From DYJB01 sp963777165 (lineage in GTDB: Bacteria > Chloroflexota > Anaerolineae > Anaerolineales > E44-bin32), in the NCBI GenBank assembly GCA_963777165.1, contig CAVZPO010000023.1, positions 372,001 to 436,000 on the forward strand: 64,000 nt of DNA, given 5' to 3'. The stretch's first letter is position 1; the number at the start of each line of letters is the position of its first letter. The notes below the pieces were generated by a model. That model did no database searches. It had not been told where the DNA came from and saw nothing but the letters and a program-made list of their open reading frames with translations. The translations under genes were made by a program, and so were the position numbers. Of the stretch, positions 63,620 through 64,000 are shown piece after piece.

Positions 63620-64000
63620 GCCAGGGCGCACTCGACGGCGCGGAAGGCGGTCCCCAGCGCGATCCCCTGCCGCGAGCCCTCCTCAGCGCGCCGCGCGCCG
63701 GCGAGCAAGCCTCCGGCGGCGAACAGGTTGGGGAACATCGGCTGGCCGCCCGGGTCCAGCGGACGCATCGAGGCGTCCACGCGCAGACCGAAACTCGCGT
63801 ACGGCTGCGTGTCGCCGGCGTGGGGCGACACCCAGGTCGATCGATCGGGGTTGTGAACGACCGGAAGGTCGAACACGCTCTCCTGGACGAGGCCGTTCTG
63901 GCGACCGACGAGACCGCCGTGGAGGAAATCGCCGCTGGCGAGCACGACCGCGCCGGCGTCGAATGCCTGCGGGCCGCCCGCCGCCATCGCCACCGCGCCT
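63616..64000 (-). CDS. glpB: Anaerobic glycerol-3-phosphate dehydrogenase subunit B, C-terminal part
   Basis: The 3' 384 bases of a gene that continues past the window end. The visible 127 residues have AFDAGAVVLASGDFLHGGLV, TQPYASFGLRVDASMRPLD and MFPNLFAAGGLLAGARRAEE, the FAD-binding end typical of GlpB/flavin oxidoreductases. The stop overlaps the glpC start. With glpC and probably glpA it oxidises glycerol-3-phosphate anaerobically. Confidence 0.85.
   Translation of the reverse strand, partial: GAVAMAAGGPQAFDAGAVVLASGDFLHGGLVGRQNGLVQESVFDLPVVHNPDRSTWVSPHAGDTQPYASFGLRVDASMRPLDPGGQPMFPNLFAAGGLLAGARRAEEGSRQGIALGTAFRAVECALA

Noticed and set aside
1..64000. Search for CRISPR arrays, insertion sequences, attachment sites or an origin
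   Set aside because: No direct repeat array, transposase, integrase, or DnaA-box cluster could be recognised by eye.

Overview
GC-rich (roughly two thirds G+C), densely coded bacterial chromosome segment with no phage, insertion sequence or CRISPR array visible. The gene set points to an uncultured Chloroflexota, probably Anaerolineae-like: a STAND ATPase-BTAD regulator, a small NHLP-like protein, TolB-like and M23 lipoproteins, a mevalonate-pathway decarboxylase in a bacterium, a topoisomerase I with an N-terminal zinc ribbon, bactofilin-like surface proteins, tungsten aldehyde oxidoreductase, GMC oxidase and SelB. The assignment is inference from gene content.

Layout. 1-6094: partial esterase, ParB-fold protein, small hypothetical protein, then an island made of a BTAD regulator, a 17-codon Gly-rich peptide gene with a strong ribosome binding site, an NHLP-like small protein and an ImmA/IrrE-like protein that has lost its zinc-binding histidines. 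6256-10860: TolB-like propeller protein, M23 lipoprotein and a broken prolyl-tRNA synthetase paralogue. 10865-13175: MBL hydrolase, RNase H and a lipoprotein. 13342-20377: a T-box riboswitch with an isoleucine (ATC) specifier leading an AlaX-type editing protein and isoleucyl-tRNA synthetase, followed by lspA, rluD and a threonine aldolase. 20439-27100: tRNA-Asp, a lipoprotein remnant, then dprA, a mannose-1-phosphate guanylyltransferase, topA and a membrane protein. 27174-28800 (minus): dgt-greA. 28925-34653: SCP2 protein, GMC oxidase, tungsten aldehyde oxidoreductase, NAD(P)HX repair enzyme. 34729-42278: YtxH and a membrane partner, Tat-exported L,D-transpeptidase, a four-gene minus-strand operon iscS-mnmA-membrane protein-BMP-like lipoprotein, enolase, zinc-ribbon protein. 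42399-50506: radC, an M23/TIM-barrel protein, AEC transporter-HEAT-site-2 protease, mevalonate decarboxylase, bactofilin-like protein. 50699-53362 (minus): tRNA-His, TPR-like protein, hisS, MOSC. 53454-60170: three Hyf/Nuo-type membrane subunits, a coiled-coil protein and selB. 60167-64000 (minus): glpB-glpC-histidine phosphatase-amidohydrolase, each start overlapping the previous stop.

Reliability. At least twelve otherwise well conserved genes, including ileS, hisS and the cysteine desulfurase, are split by a single-base frameshift, nearly always one extra base. Because essential genes are hit and the spacing is even, these are more likely assembly indels than pseudogenes. I give such genes as one entry over the reconstructed span and state the break point. 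Two loci, the ProS-like gene and a DUF3558-like lipoprotein, look truly degraded.

Regulation. Several sigma-70 promoters close to TTGACA-N17/18-TATAAT can be read, some genes may be leaderless, and most intergenic terminator candidates are perfect hairpins without a T-tract.
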